A stretch of DNA of 64,000 bases, taken from an uncultured Bradyrhizobium sp. Its GTDB lineage: Bacteria > Pseudomonadota > Alphaproteobacteria > Rhizobiales > Xanthobacteraceae. Location: NCBI RefSeq assembly GCF_947648125.1, contig NZ_CANSMR010000007.1, forward strand, positions 1 through 64,000. Reading direction: 5' to 3'. A model generated the notes under the pieces. The model worked only from the letters and a program-made list of their open reading frames with translations, made no database searches and was not told the DNA's origin. The position numbers were made by a program, and so were the translations under genes. Every line of letters begins with the position of its first letter. Within the stretch, counting starts at the first letter, position 1. Positions 38,596-47,862 of this stretch are shown in pieces.

Positions 38596-39058
38596 TCGAA
38601 TTCGCCGTGGCCGCGACGCGCGCCGTCACGCGCAGCGGGCCGTCGAAATTTGTTGCAGGAATTATTTCCAACAACTGCAGGCGCTTGACCTGAAATAAGG
38701 GGGCACAAGCTGCAGGATTTTCAACCTCTGTTCTGCGGGATAGCGGGCTTTCCGTCGTCTATAGGGTAGAGAGCGATCTCATAAGGACCGTTTGGGTGCC
38801 TGGGAAAGGTTCGCTGGAAGTGTTGAGCAGCTTGAAAACACGTTCAGACCTGATCGGCCCGGCATGCGATCATCGCGCCGCCTTCCGGCGTGCGATGCGG
38901 CGCAAGCTGCGGTTGCCGGATGTTTCTGCTTGCGTTGTGCGCAACGGCCGATTGCGGTGCCCTGCTGCCGTCGGAATCGTCTATATAGCGACCTTCGCTA
39001 TGTGCTCGACGCGATCGGGAGGTTGAGGTTTGGCGAGCAGGGTGATGAGCAATCTGTC
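38596..39058. other. Intergenic region between sigma factor and FecR genes
   Basis: 463 bases with no supported gene. GTTGCAGGAATTATTTCC followed by AACAAC (38652-38675) can fold as an imperfect hairpin and may end the sigma-factor transcript. A promoter for the fecR-downstream genes is likely here but I cannot point to one. Confidence 0.4.
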
Positions 39059-40042
39059 GTGACCGAGCCGACCCGCACTTCCGGGCCCGATCCGTTGCTG
39101 GATGAGGCGCTTGACTGGGTTGTTCGGCTGAAAGCCGGCGCGCCGACGCGCGCCGACGTCGACGCATTGCAACGCTGGCGCGCGCAAAGTCCCGACCACG
39201 AGGATGCCTTCAGGGCGGCTGCCCGGCTGCTCCGCAGCGCCAGCGCTGCGGCAAAGGAACTCGCCGATGAGCAGGCGGCAACGGCCTCCGTGGTGGTGTT
39301 GCCGCCCCGGCCATCACGCCTCTTGACGCGTCGCATCGTGCTCGGCGGTGCGATCGCAGCCGCGGCCGGCTACGTGATGATCCGCCCGCCACTCGACATG
39401 TGGCCGTCGATCGAAGAGCTCTCGGCCGACTACCGAACCGGAAAGGGCGAGCAGCGCAAGGTGATGCTGGCGCCCGACATCTCGGTTGAATTGAACACCC
39501 AGACCAGCCTGGCGCTGCGGCCCACCCCGAACGAAACTCGGGTCGAGTTGATTTCGGGCGAGGCCTCGGTGATCGCCCGCAGGTCGTCGTCGACGCCGCT
39601 GGTGATGCTGGCGCGCGATGGGCGCATCAGCGCGCTGCAGGCCGATTTCAACGCGCGCTGCCTCGATGGCGTCGTCTCGGTGACATGCCTCGACGGCATC
39701 GTCACCGTCGAGCAGGACGGCCGTTCCGTGCAGCTTCGCAAGGCGGAGCAGGTCACCTACTCGCCCGCGGGCCTGCAGGCATCGCTTCCGGTCGACGCCA
39801 GGCAGGTTGCGGCGTGGCAGACCGGATTGTTGATCTTCCGCGACCGGCCGCTGGCGAGCGTCGTCGACGAAGTGAACCGGTATCGCGCCGGAAAGATCAT
39901 CATTACCAACGCGGAACTGAAACGCCGGCTCGTCAACGGCACATTCCAGGTCGACAAGCTCGACAATTTCGTCGCCCAGGTCGAGCAACTGTTCGGCGCG
40001 CGGATCACGTCGTTGCCTGGCGGCGTGGTGCTGATGAGCTGA
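39059..40042 (+). CDS. FecR family sigma-regulator protein
   Basis: About 327 residues if the GTG at 39059 is used (AGGGTGA lies 13 bases upstream); the true start is uncertain. The N-terminal cytoplasmic DUF4880 block is DEALDWVVRLKAG then RWRAQSPDHEDAF. One helix at about 90-107 (RRIVLGGAIAAAAGYVMI) is followed by a periplasmic FecR domain (DYRTGKGEQRKVMLAPDISV; RVELISGEASVIA) and a STN-like C-terminus (NRYRAGKIIITNAELK). It should hold or activate the neighbouring sigma factor. Confidence 0.9.
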   Translation: MTEPTRTSGPDPLLDEALDWVVRLKAGAPTRADVDALQRWRAQSPDHEDAFRAAARLLRSASAAAKELADEQAATASVVVLPPRPSRLLTRRIVLGGAIAAAAGYVMIRPPLDMWPSIEELSADYRTGKGEQRKVMLAPDISVELNTQTSLALRPTPNETRVELISGEASVIARRSSSTPLVMLARDGRISALQADFNARCLDGVVSVTCLDGIVTVEQDGRSVQLRKAEQVTYSPAGLQASLPVDARQVAAWQTGLLIFRDRPLASVVDEVNRYRAGKIIITNAELKRRLVNGTFQVDKLDNFVAQVEQLFGARITSLPGGVVLMS

Positions 40043-40044
40043 CC

Positions 40045-40165
40045 TGGAGCGTTTTCGCGCGAAGCCTGTCCCGCACTTGATGCGGGATGGATACCGGTTC
40101 GCGTGAAGGAAACGCGTCAAAAAGATCTGGAGCCCCGTTCCGCTTCGATCGTAGCGGGGGCTCTC
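40045..40165. repeat. Composite palindromic repeat (GAGCGTTTTCG family)
   Basis: GAGCGTTTTCGCGCGAAG, then CCCGCACTTGATGCGGG, GGTTCGCGTGAAGGAAACGC and a hairpin AGCCCC/GGGGCT at 40131-40162. It is related to the unit at 27749-27848. It begins three bases after the fecR stop and fills most of the gap before the barrel gene. Confidence 0.75.
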
Positions 40166-40339
40166 ATCGAACGAATCGACGCCGCGCGCTCGATTTCCTA
40201 ACAAACCAAAAATTTCTTTTGCGCTGCCGCAGATTCTTTTGCGGGTTTGCATCCGCCCAGACGTCTTCTGAGTAAGGCGTCGTCATCGCGGGCTTCCTGT
40301 CGCGATGGCGCGCGTCTGCGCGAAGTAAGTGGGACGTCT

Positions 40340-42088
40340 GTGCGTAGTCGAAGAGATCATTGGGCTATTGGGCATCGTCAGCGATGCCGGATCGGGTTGC
40401 GCGTGTCAGCTGCGGCACTCACCGTGGTTGGCTCCGTAGCAGCCATCGTTCCGGCGCGCGCGGCGAAGGAAGCAGCGAAAGATGCGGCTGCGGCCGCAGC
40501 GCCGGCGGCGGACAAGCAGCAGGCGAATGCGCCGGCGCAAAAGCCGTCGGCGCCGCTGCAGCGCTTCGACATCGACGACTTTGCCGTGCAGGGTGCCGAC
40601 AGGCTGCCTCAGGTCGAGATCGAGGAGGCGATCTATCCCTTCCTTGGTCCGAACAAGACCTCGGAGGATGTCGAGAAGGCGCGCGCCGCGCTGGAGAAGA
40701 CGTATCACGACAAGGGCTTCCAGACCGTCAGCGTCGCGGTCCCGCAGCAGAACGTGACGGGCGGCGTGGTCACCCTCAAGGTGACCGAGCTGAAGGTCGG
40801 GCGGCTGCGGGTGAAGAACTCGCGTTATTTCGATCTCGACCGGATCAAGGACAGCGCGCCTTCGCTGAAGGAAGGCACCGTTCCCAATTTCGGTGACGTC
40901 ACCAAGGACATCGTGTCGCTCAATCAGTGGCCGGATCGCCGTGTGACTCCGGCGCTGCGCGCCGGCGTGGCGCCGGGCACCGTCGACGTCGATCTCAATG
41001 TCGAGGACAAGGCGCCGTTCCACGCCAGCCTCGAAGCCAACAACCGGCAGTCGCCGTCCACCACGGCGAGCCGCGTCTCCGCCACCGTGCATTACGACAA
41101 TCTGTGGCAGCTCGGCCATTCCCTGAGCTTCACCTATCAGGTCGCGCCGGAGCGCCCGAGCGATGCCGAGGTGTTCTCCGGCTCGTATATGGCGCGGATA
41201 CCGAACGCCGATTGGCTCAATTTGCTGTTCTACAGCGTCAAGTCGAACAGCAATGTCGCGACGATCGGCGGCACCAACGTGGTCGGTCCCGGCACGATCA
41301 TCGGCGAGCGCGCCGTGATCACGCTGCCGACGCGCGAGGGCCTGTTCCACACGCTGTCGGTCGGCATGGACTACAAGCATTTCGACCAGACCGTGAAGCT
41401 CGGCACCGACGGGTTCTCGTCGCCTGTCACTTATTATCCCGTTGTCGCGACCTATGGGGCGACGTTCCAGGAAGAGAAGTTCACGACGCAGTTCAATGCC
41501 GGCGTCACCTACAACATCCGGACGCTGAGCAGCCCGTGGGACGAGTTCGACGCGAAGCGCTTCAAGGCTTCGCCGAGCTTCACCCACCTCAACCTCGACG
41601 TCTCGCATACCCAGGAGCTGCCGGAAGGCTTCCAGCTCTACGGCAAGGTGCAGGGGCAGATTGCCGACGGCCCGCTGGTCTCGAGCGAGCAGTTCAGCCT
41701 CGGCGGTCTCGATACCGTTCGCGGCTACCTCGAGTCCGAGGTGCTCGGCGACAACGGCGCGGTCGCCAATCTCGAGCTGCGCACGCCCAATGTCGGCGGC
41801 ATGCTGCAAGGCGAGCTCAAGAGCGAAACCGGCGACGGCAAGCCGCGCTTCGTCACTTTCAACGATTGGCGCTTCTTCACGTTCTTCGATGGCGGATACA
41901 CGGCCATTCAGCAGCCGCTGCCCGGCCAGGAGTCGTCATTCGTCGCATGGAGCTACGGCGTCGGCACGCGATTCAAAACCTTCGATTACTTCAACGGCAT
42001 GGTCGCGTTCTCCGTGCCGGGGGTTACTCAAGCATACACGCACGCAAACAGTCCGCGCGTGAACTTCCGAATCTGGGGTGAATTCTGA
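40340..42088 (+). CDS. TpsB/FhaC-type outer-membrane transporter (ShlB family)
   Basis: About 582 residues from the GTG at 40340 (upstream alternatives exist). The signal peptide ends near AIVPARA. An Ala-rich segment is followed by a POTRA domain (FDIDDFAVQGADRLPQVEIE; EKTYHDKGFQTVSVAVPQQN) and a second POTRA-like part, then the 16-strand barrel. The barrel has motifs SLGGLDTVRGYLESE (the VRGY lid motif) and FFDGG, and it ends in Phe. Partner exoproteins (TpsA) are absent. The stop overlaps the ExbB-fusion start as TGATG. Confidence 0.9.
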   Translation: MRSRRDHWAIGHRQRCRIGLRVSAAALTVVGSVAAIVPARAAKEAAKDAAAAAAPAADKQQANAPAQKPSAPLQRFDIDDFAVQGADRLPQVEIEEAIYPFLGPNKTSEDVEKARAALEKTYHDKGFQTVSVAVPQQNVTGGVVTLKVTELKVGRLRVKNSRYFDLDRIKDSAPSLKEGTVPNFGDVTKDIVSLNQWPDRRVTPALRAGVAPGTVDVDLNVEDKAPFHASLEANNRQSPSTTASRVSATVHYDNLWQLGHSLSFTYQVAPERPSDAEVFSGSYMARIPNADWLNLLFYSVKSNSNVATIGGTNVVGPGTIIGERAVITLPTREGLFHTLSVGMDYKHFDQTVKLGTDGFSSPVTYYPVVATYGATFQEEKFTTQFNAGVTYNIRTLSSPWDEFDAKRFKASPSFTHLNLDVSHTQELPEGFQLYGKVQGQIADGPLVSSEQFSLGGLDTVRGYLESEVLGDNGAVANLELRTPNVGGMLQGELKSETGDGKPRFVTFNDWRFFTFFDGGYTAIQQPLPGQESSFVAWSYGVGTRFKTFDYFNGMVAFSVPGVTQAYTHANSPRVNFRIWGEF

Positions 42089-44133
42089 TGGGGATGGGTC
42101 TTACTCTCGAGCGTCGCACGCGCCGGCCGGCGCTGCGCCGAGGCGTTGCGAACATCGCGACGGCATTGTTGTTCGGGCTCGTCGCCCTGCTGACGACGCT
42201 CGCGCCGGCCAATGCGTGGTGGAACGACGAATGGTCGCTGCGCAAGAAGATCACGGTCGACGTCAGCGCGTCGGGTGCCAACGTCACCGATCCGATCGGT
42301 GCAACGGCGGTGCTGGTGCGGCTGCATGTCGGCAACTTCCGCTTCAGCGCGGCGAAGGACGACGGCAGCGATCTGCGGTTCGTCGCCGGTGACGACAAGA
42401 CGCCGCTGAAGCATCACATCGAGAAGTTCGATTCGCTGCTCGGCGAAGGCCTGGTCTGGGTCGCAGTGCCGAATATCGCACCGGGCGCGCGGACCGATAT
42501 CTGGCTCTATTACGGCAACAAGAAAGCGCTCGCGACCAACGATCCCAAGGGCACCTACGATCCGGATACGTTGACGGTCTATCACTTCAACGAGCGCGGC
42601 ACGCCGGCGATCGATTCCTCGGTGTGGGCCAACAACGCCCAAAGCGTCGGCCAGCCGGCGGACGGTTCGCTGATCGGGACCGGCTTGCGGCTCGACGGCC
42701 GCACGCCGGTAACCGTGCCGGCCTCGCCGTCGCTGGCATCGCCGGATGGTGCCGCGCTGACGTGGTCGGCCTGGATCAAACCGGCCGCCTTGCAGCCCAA
42801 CGCTGCGCTGTTCAGCCGGCGTGACGGCGCCAACGCACTGGTGGTCGGTGTCGACAATGGCAGCCCGTTCGTCGAAGTCACCAATGCGGGCTCCGTGCAG
42901 CGCTCGAGTGCCGGAGCACCGGTGGCGGCCGGCAGCTGGCATCATGTCGCCGTCGTTGCCGGAAACGGACAGGTCACGCTCTATCTCGACGGCGTATCCT
43001 ACGCCGCGCTCAGCGCGAGCCTGCCGGCCCTCAACACCGTTGGCCTGATCGGAGGAGACTCGTCGACCTCCAGTGCGTCTCCGATCGCGCCTGCGACGGC
43101 CCCGTCCGCAGCAACACCATCAGTGCCCCCTGATGCGTCGGCTGCGGACGGTGGCGCCGCGCCCGCGGCGACGCCGGATGCGGCGGCAACGCCGGCACCC
43201 GCGCCTGCGCCTGTAGCCGCCGCGATGGCCGGCTTCGTCGGCGACATTGACGAGCTGCAGATCAGCAAGGTCGCGCGCCCCGCCGGACTCATCAAGGTGA
43301 TGGCGATCGGGCAGGGTCCCGACCAGGCCAAGTTGATGGCATTCAGCGTTGATGAGGAGACCGCAAGCTGGCTGTCCGGCTACTTCGCGGTGATCCTGAA
43401 GTCGGTGACGCTCGACGGCTGGGTGGTGATCGGCATTCTGCTGATCATGGCCGCGATCAGCTGGGTGGTGATGTTCGACAGAGCCTCGTATCTCAGCAAG
43501 CAGGCCAAGGCGAATGCCCAGTTCATGAAGGGGTTCCGCGAGATCGCGGCCGATCTCACCATGCTGGATCGCGGCGATGCGGACGATATCTCGACGCTGG
43601 GCGGACGCCTCACCGAAGCCGACGCCAAGATGATGCGCTCGTCCTCGCTCTACCGCATCTACCACATCGGCGCTGCGGAAATCCGCCACCGCTTCAACAA
43701 CTCGCAGCGCGCTCCGGTGCTGTCGGCGGTCTCGATCGCGGCGATCCGCGCCGCGCTCGATAGCGGCGTCGTCAAGGAGATGCAGCGCCTCAACCGCCTG
43801 ATGGTGGTGCTGACCATCGCGATCTCCGGCGGACCGTTCCTCGGCCTGCTCGGCACCGTGGTCGGCGTCATGATCACCTTTGCGGCGATCGCGGCGAGCG
43901 GTGACGTCAACGTCAACGCGATCGCGCCCGGCATCGCTGCGGCGCTGGTCGCAACCGTCGCCGGTCTCGGCGTCGCGATCCCGGCGTTGTTCGGCTACAA
44001 CTACCTGATCTCCCGGATCAAGGACCTGACCAACGACATTCAGGTCTTCGTCGACGAGTTCGTGACCAAGATGGCGGAATTCTATTCCGCCGACCGGCCG
44101 GACCCGATCGAACGCCGCATCGCCGCGGAGTAA
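42088..44133 (+). CDS. DUF2341-LamG-ExbB fusion (proton channel with periplasmic lectin-like head)
   Basis: 681 residues. A signal/anchor segment is at about 22-43, then DUF2341 at about 44-145 (WWNDEWSLRKKITVDVS; DIWLYYGNKKA). A LamG/concanavalin-like domain spans about 160-400 (TLTVYHFNER; AWIKPAALQP; SWHHVAVVAGNGQVTLYLDG; GFVGDIDELQISKV), with a Pro/Ala-rich loop inside. The C-terminal MotA/TolQ/ExbB domain has helices at about 444-462, 571-600 and 612-638 (GPFLGLLGTVVGVM). ExbD follows 5 bases after the stop. Standard ExbB lacks such a head; it may bind glycan or protein. Confidence 0.93.
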   Translation: MGMGLTLERRTRRPALRRGVANIATALLFGLVALLTTLAPANAWWNDEWSLRKKITVDVSASGANVTDPIGATAVLVRLHVGNFRFSAAKDDGSDLRFVAGDDKTPLKHHIEKFDSLLGEGLVWVAVPNIAPGARTDIWLYYGNKKALATNDPKGTYDPDTLTVYHFNERGTPAIDSSVWANNAQSVGQPADGSLIGTGLRLDGRTPVTVPASPSLASPDGAALTWSAWIKPAALQPNAALFSRRDGANALVVGVDNGSPFVEVTNAGSVQRSSAGAPVAAGSWHHVAVVAGNGQVTLYLDGVSYAALSASLPALNTVGLIGGDSSTSSASPIAPATAPSAATPSVPPDASAADGGAAPAATPDAAATPAPAPAPVAAAMAGFVGDIDELQISKVARPAGLIKVMAIGQGPDQAKLMAFSVDEETASWLSGYFAVILKSVTLDGWVVIGILLIMAAISWVVMFDRASYLSKQAKANAQFMKGFREIAADLTMLDRGDADDISTLGGRLTEADAKMMRSSSLYRIYHIGAAEIRHRFNNSQRAPVLSAVSIAAIRAALDSGVVKEMQRLNRLMVVLTIAISGGPFLGLLGTVVGVMITFAAIAASGDVNVNAIAPGIAAALVATVAGLGVAIPALFGYNYLISRIKDLTNDIQVFVDEFVTKMAEFYSADRPDPIERRIAAE

Positions 44134-44138
44134 TTGCG

Positions 44139-44543
44139 ATGCAGATCCAGGCCGACTCCAAGCCCTATGACGACATCAACATCACGCCGATGTTGGACCT
44201 CGCCTACGTGCTGCTGGTGATCTTCATCATCATGACGACGGCGACCGTGCAGGGTCAGAAGGTCAATCTGCCGAAGGCCTCGGCGGCGCCGAGCCTTGCG
44301 ACCCAGACCACCAAAGCGATCACTGTCGCCAATGACGGCAAGATCTTCCTCGACACGATTCCGGTGACCCTGGCCGAGCTCGAGCAGCGGTTGATCCAGC
44401 AGAAGGCGCTGACGCCGGAATTTCCCGTGGTGCTGCGCGGCGATGCGCAGGCGCAGTACCAGAGCGTGATGGACGTGTTCGATCTGCTCAGCCGTATCGG
44501 CCTGAGCCAGGTCGGGCTCGCCACCAAGCCGCTCGTGAAGTGA
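44139..44543 (+). CDS. exbD: Biopolymer transport protein ExbD/TolR
   Basis: 134 residues with the one-helix layout: DINITPMLDLAYVLLVIFIIM, including the protonatable Asp of the motor, followed by a periplasmic domain (VTLAELEQRLIQQKA; VVLRGDAQAQYQSVMDVFDL). It pairs with the preceding ExbB fusion as the proton-driven stator. The next start overlaps its stop as GTGA. Confidence 0.94.
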   Translation: MQIQADSKPYDDINITPMLDLAYVLLVIFIIMTTATVQGQKVNLPKASAAPSLATQTTKAITVANDGKIFLDTIPVTLAELEQRLIQQKALTPEFPVVLRGDAQAQYQSVMDVFDLLSRIGLSQVGLATKPLVK

Positions 44544-45097
44544 GCCAGCCGGGAAGCGACGCCATGATCACGCAGCCAGCACCTTTCCCACATACCGAGC
44601 GCAGGACGCTGCGGTCATGGCTGAGCGGCATGATGCGATCATTCGATCACGGCTGCGGTGCCGCGGACGTCACGCGCGCCGACACCCTGTCGCAGGTGTC
44701 GATCCGCGCCGGTATTGGCGCGGAGCTCCCCGCGTTGCCGGTCGCCCCGGTGGGGCGCGAAGAGCCGCGCGGCGAGGTGGTGGCATTTCCCGTTCATGGC
44801 GAGGCCCTGCTGGTCAAGCTCGCGGATGTGCTGCGCCGGCACGTCGCAGGCCGCGAGCCCGCTGACAACCCGCTGCGGCTGACGATCTCGCGATGTCCGT
44901 GGGCCCGCCTGTCGATCGACGCGATGGCCTATGTCGACTTTTTGAGCGAGGTTGAGACCTTTCACGCAGCGATCGAAGCAGGCCCCGACACCAAGGTCAT
45001 CCTGAAGACCACGGACTTCGACGCGCTCGCCAGCTTCGTCATGCAATATGTCAATGACAGGCTGCTCGATCGCGCCTCGGTGGAGGCCGCGCCATGA
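44540..45097 (+). CDS. Conserved-position protein of unknown function
   Basis: 185 residues from a GTG at 44540 coupled to exbD; an ATG at 44564 is possible. No signal peptide or transmembrane helix is evident, so it is probably cytoplasmic. I recognise no domain. The C-terminal half has a plausible alpha/beta pattern (LRLTISRCPWARLSIDAMAY; KVILKTTDFDALASFVMQYV). Overlaps on both sides with exbD and tonB suggest it is needed in step with the motor, perhaps as a regulatory subunit. Confidence 0.75.
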   Translation: MSQPGSDAMITQPAPFPHTERRTLRSWLSGMMRSFDHGCGAADVTRADTLSQVSIRAGIGAELPALPVAPVGREEPRGEVVAFPVHGEALLVKLADVLRRHVAGREPADNPLRLTISRCPWARLSIDAMAYVDFLSEVETFHAAIEAGPDTKVILKTTDFDALASFVMQYVNDRLLDRASVEAAP

Positions 45098-45903
45098 ACG
45101 CGCCGATGCGAGACCAGAACGCGCGTGCCGCGCCGTCAGCCGACGATCACGATGTTGCCGTCGCGCCCGCAACGGCCGCGGCGCCGCCGACGGCCGCCCG
45201 CAACACGGCCGCTCGGAAGGCCGAGCGCAGTGCAGTGCTGCGTTACGGTGCTGTGGTGGCGGTGGTCGCGCTGTTCCTTGGCGGGATCGTCTACTTCTTT
45301 CTCGGTCACGACGATCTGCCGCCGCCGCGTCAGGTGCGCGATCTCACCATTGTCAATGTGACGCTGCCGCCGCCACCTCCGCCTCCGCCGCCACAGCCGC
45401 AGCCCGAACAGAAGATGATCGAGCAGCCCAAGATGGCGGAGCCCGAGTTCAAGGAAGAGAAGCCGGTCGACAAGCCGAAGGACGAGCCGGCCAAGGACGC
45501 CAAGAACGACGAGCCGCCCGGTCCGCTGTCGCTCGATGCCAAGCCGACCGGACCCGGTGATCTGTTCAATCTCGGCGGCAAGCCCGGCGGCAACCCGTAT
45601 GGCGGAGGCGGCGGCGGTGGCAGCCGCTGGGGTTGGTACACCACGATCATCACCTCGCAGGTCGAGGCGGCAATCCGCGCCAATCCGAAGACCCGCAACA
45701 TGGCGACGCAGATCCAGGTGCGGCTGTGGGTGGATGGCTCCGGCCACGTCACCCGCGTCGTCCTGACGCCGTCCTCCGGCAATCCGGAGATCGATGCGGC
45801 GCTTCGCAACGAGGTGATCGGCAGCCTGACGCTGCGCGAGCCACCGCCCAAGGACATGCCGATGCCTGTGGTCACGCGCGTCACCGCGCGACGGCCGAGC
45901 TGA
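45094..45903 (+). CDS. TonB family energy transducer
   Basis: 269 residues. A cytoplasmic N-terminal part of about 48 residues is followed by one helix (YGAVVAVVALFLGGIVYFFL), a Pro-rich stretch with (P)9, Lys/Glu/Pro repeats that form the periplasmic span, a Gly-rich hinge, and a C-terminal TonB/TolA-like domain (IQVRLWVDGSGHVTRVVL; NPEIDAALRNEVIGSL). It overlaps the preceding gene as ATGA. It is the second complete TonB of this cluster, after the protein at 37123. Confidence 0.92.
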   Translation: MNAPMRDQNARAAPSADDHDVAVAPATAAAPPTAARNTAARKAERSAVLRYGAVVAVVALFLGGIVYFFLGHDDLPPPRQVRDLTIVNVTLPPPPPPPPPQPQPEQKMIEQPKMAEPEFKEEKPVDKPKDEPAKDAKNDEPPGPLSLDAKPTGPGDLFNLGGKPGGNPYGGGGGGGSRWGWYTTIITSQVEAAIRANPKTRNMATQIQVRLWVDGSGHVTRVVLTPSSGNPEIDAALRNEVIGSLTLREPPPKDMPMPVVTRVTARRPS

Positions 45904-45964
45904 CGAGACGACTGACGAACGACCAACCTTCGAATTCAATGTGCGAGTGAGAACTGGGGGACTG

Positions 45965-47860
45965 ATGTTTAAGAAACGAGCTCACGCAGAATGGCGCGCG
46001 TTGCCGCTTGCGGTGTCGCTGAGCGCGCTCGCCTGCGCAACGCCGGCCGTGGGCCAGACCGCGGACCAGGCTGCCGAGCAGGGTCCCGCCGCCGCGGCGA
46101 AGCGGACCGATGCCAAGAAGCCGAAGGTGTCGAGCACCAAGCCGACATCGTCCAACGCCACCGTCAACCTCGTCAATCTGCTGGTGCAGCAGGGCGTTCT
46201 CAAGGAAGAGCAGGCCCAGGCGCTGATCAAGCAGGCCGAGGACGAGGCCTATGTCTCCCGGCAGGCCGCCAAGGACGCCACGACCAAGGCCGACGACGCC
46301 ACCAAGGCGGCAACGGCTGCCGCCGCGGCGGCACAGCCGCCCGGCACGCGGCACGTCACCTACGTTCCCGAAGTCGTCAAGAGACAGTTACGGGAAGAGA
46401 TTAAGCAGGAGGTGATGGCCAAGGCGCAGAAAGAAAACTGGGCGTCGCCCGGAACCTACCCGGAATGGGCGCAACGCATCCGTTTCTACGGCGATGCGCG
46501 CGTGCGCTATCAGGGCAATTACTTCCCGGCCGGCAACGACCAGGCCGGCGCCGCCAACTTTAATGCGATCAATACCGGATCGCCGTTCGACGTATCGAAC
46601 TCGAACCCGTACTTTGGGCCAACCTATAACGCCACACAGGACCGCAACCAGTTCCGGCTTCGCGGCCGGCTCGGGATGGAAGCGGACCTGCTCTACGGGT
46701 TCACGGCCGGTCTGCGCATCGCGACCGGCGAAAATAACTCGCCGGTGTCGACCAACCAGACGTTTGGTGCGAGCGGAGGCAACTTCTCTAAATATTCGCT
46801 CTGGCTGGATCGCGGTTACATCAACTGGCAGGGTTGGAACGGCGATTTGAGCCTGTCTGCGGGCCGTTTCGACAACCCGTTCTGGTCGCCGACCGATCTC
46901 GTCTGGTACAAGGAACTCGGCTTCGACGGCTTCGCCGTTCAGGCCAAGCACGAGGTATGGGAAGGATTCACGCCATTCGCCGTGGCCGGCGCATTCCCGA
47001 TCTACAACACCGACTTCAACGCCGGAATCAATCTGGCGGATCCGGCCACCGGGGCGCCAACCAAGTTCGCCAGCCACGACAAGTGGCTGTTCGGAGGCCA
47101 GGTCGGCTTCAACGCCCGCTTCAGTCCGGAATATGCGTTCCGGTTCGGCGTCGCCTACTACGACTTCGACAATGTGCAGGGCCAGCGCTCCAGCCGATGC
47201 ATCGTCGAGCTGGCGTCCGACGTTTGCAATACCGACATCACCCGGCCGTCCTTTGCGCAGAAAGGAAACACCTACTTCCCGCTGCGCAACATCATTCCCG
47301 ATGCCCCCGGCTTCGGTAACAATAACGGTACAGCCTTTCAGTACCAGTATTTCGGACTGGTCAGCCAGTACCGCCCGGTCGTGGTCAGCGGACAGCTCGA
47401 TCTCGGACATTTCCATCCGACCCACATCGTGCTCGACGGCGAGTACGTCAACAACACCGCCTTCAGCCGCTCCCTCATGAATGCGGCCGCGGCAATCTAC
47501 GGCGTCAACATGAACAATCGCGGGCCGAGCCCGGACGGTGGCAACACGCCCGGCCCGTTCAACGGCGGCAATCAGGGTTGGCTCGGCCGCGTCACTGTCG
47601 GCGACAGGGAGATCAAGCATCTCTGGGATTGGAACGTCCACGCCGGCTACAAGTACCTGGAATCCGACGCCACCATCGATGCCTTCGCAGATTCCGACTT
47701 CGGTCTCGGCGGCACCAACCTCAAGGGCTATTTCGTCGGCGGCAATATCGGTCTCGGCGAGAATGTCTGGGCGACCTTGCGCTGGATGAGCGCCAACAGC
47801 ATCGCCGGCAATCCCTATGCCGTCGACGTGCTGCAAGTCGACCTCAACGCGAAGTTCTGA
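45965..47860 (+). CDS. Putative outer-membrane porin (Porin_5-like)
   Basis: 631 residues from the ATG at 45965 with a GGGGGAC site upstream. The signal peptide ends TPAVGQ. An N-terminal coiled-coil-like, Ala/Lys-rich part (about 40-145) contains VNLLVQQGVLKEEQAQALIKQ, typical of the putative porin family. A large beta-barrel region follows (IRFYGDARVRYQGN; WLDRGYINWQG; SLSAGRFDNPFW) and ends in a terminal Phe. It may be the outer-membrane target or partner of the TonB system. Confidence 0.88.
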   Translation: MFKKRAHAEWRALPLAVSLSALACATPAVGQTADQAAEQGPAAAAKRTDAKKPKVSSTKPTSSNATVNLVNLLVQQGVLKEEQAQALIKQAEDEAYVSRQAAKDATTKADDATKAATAAAAAAQPPGTRHVTYVPEVVKRQLREEIKQEVMAKAQKENWASPGTYPEWAQRIRFYGDARVRYQGNYFPAGNDQAGAANFNAINTGSPFDVSNSNPYFGPTYNATQDRNQFRLRGRLGMEADLLYGFTAGLRIATGENNSPVSTNQTFGASGGNFSKYSLWLDRGYINWQGWNGDLSLSAGRFDNPFWSPTDLVWYKELGFDGFAVQAKHEVWEGFTPFAVAGAFPIYNTDFNAGINLADPATGAPTKFASHDKWLFGGQVGFNARFSPEYAFRFGVAYYDFDNVQGQRSSRCIVELASDVCNTDITRPSFAQKGNTYFPLRNIIPDAPGFGNNNGTAFQYQYFGLVSQYRPVVVSGQLDLGHFHPTHIVLDGEYVNNTAFSRSLMNAAAAIYGVNMNNRGPSPDGGNTPGPFNGGNQGWLGRVTVGDREIKHLWDWNVHAGYKYLESDATIDAFADSDFGLGGTNLKGYFVGGNIGLGENVWATLRWMSANSIAGNPYAVDVLQVDLNAKF

Positions 47861-47862
47861 CC

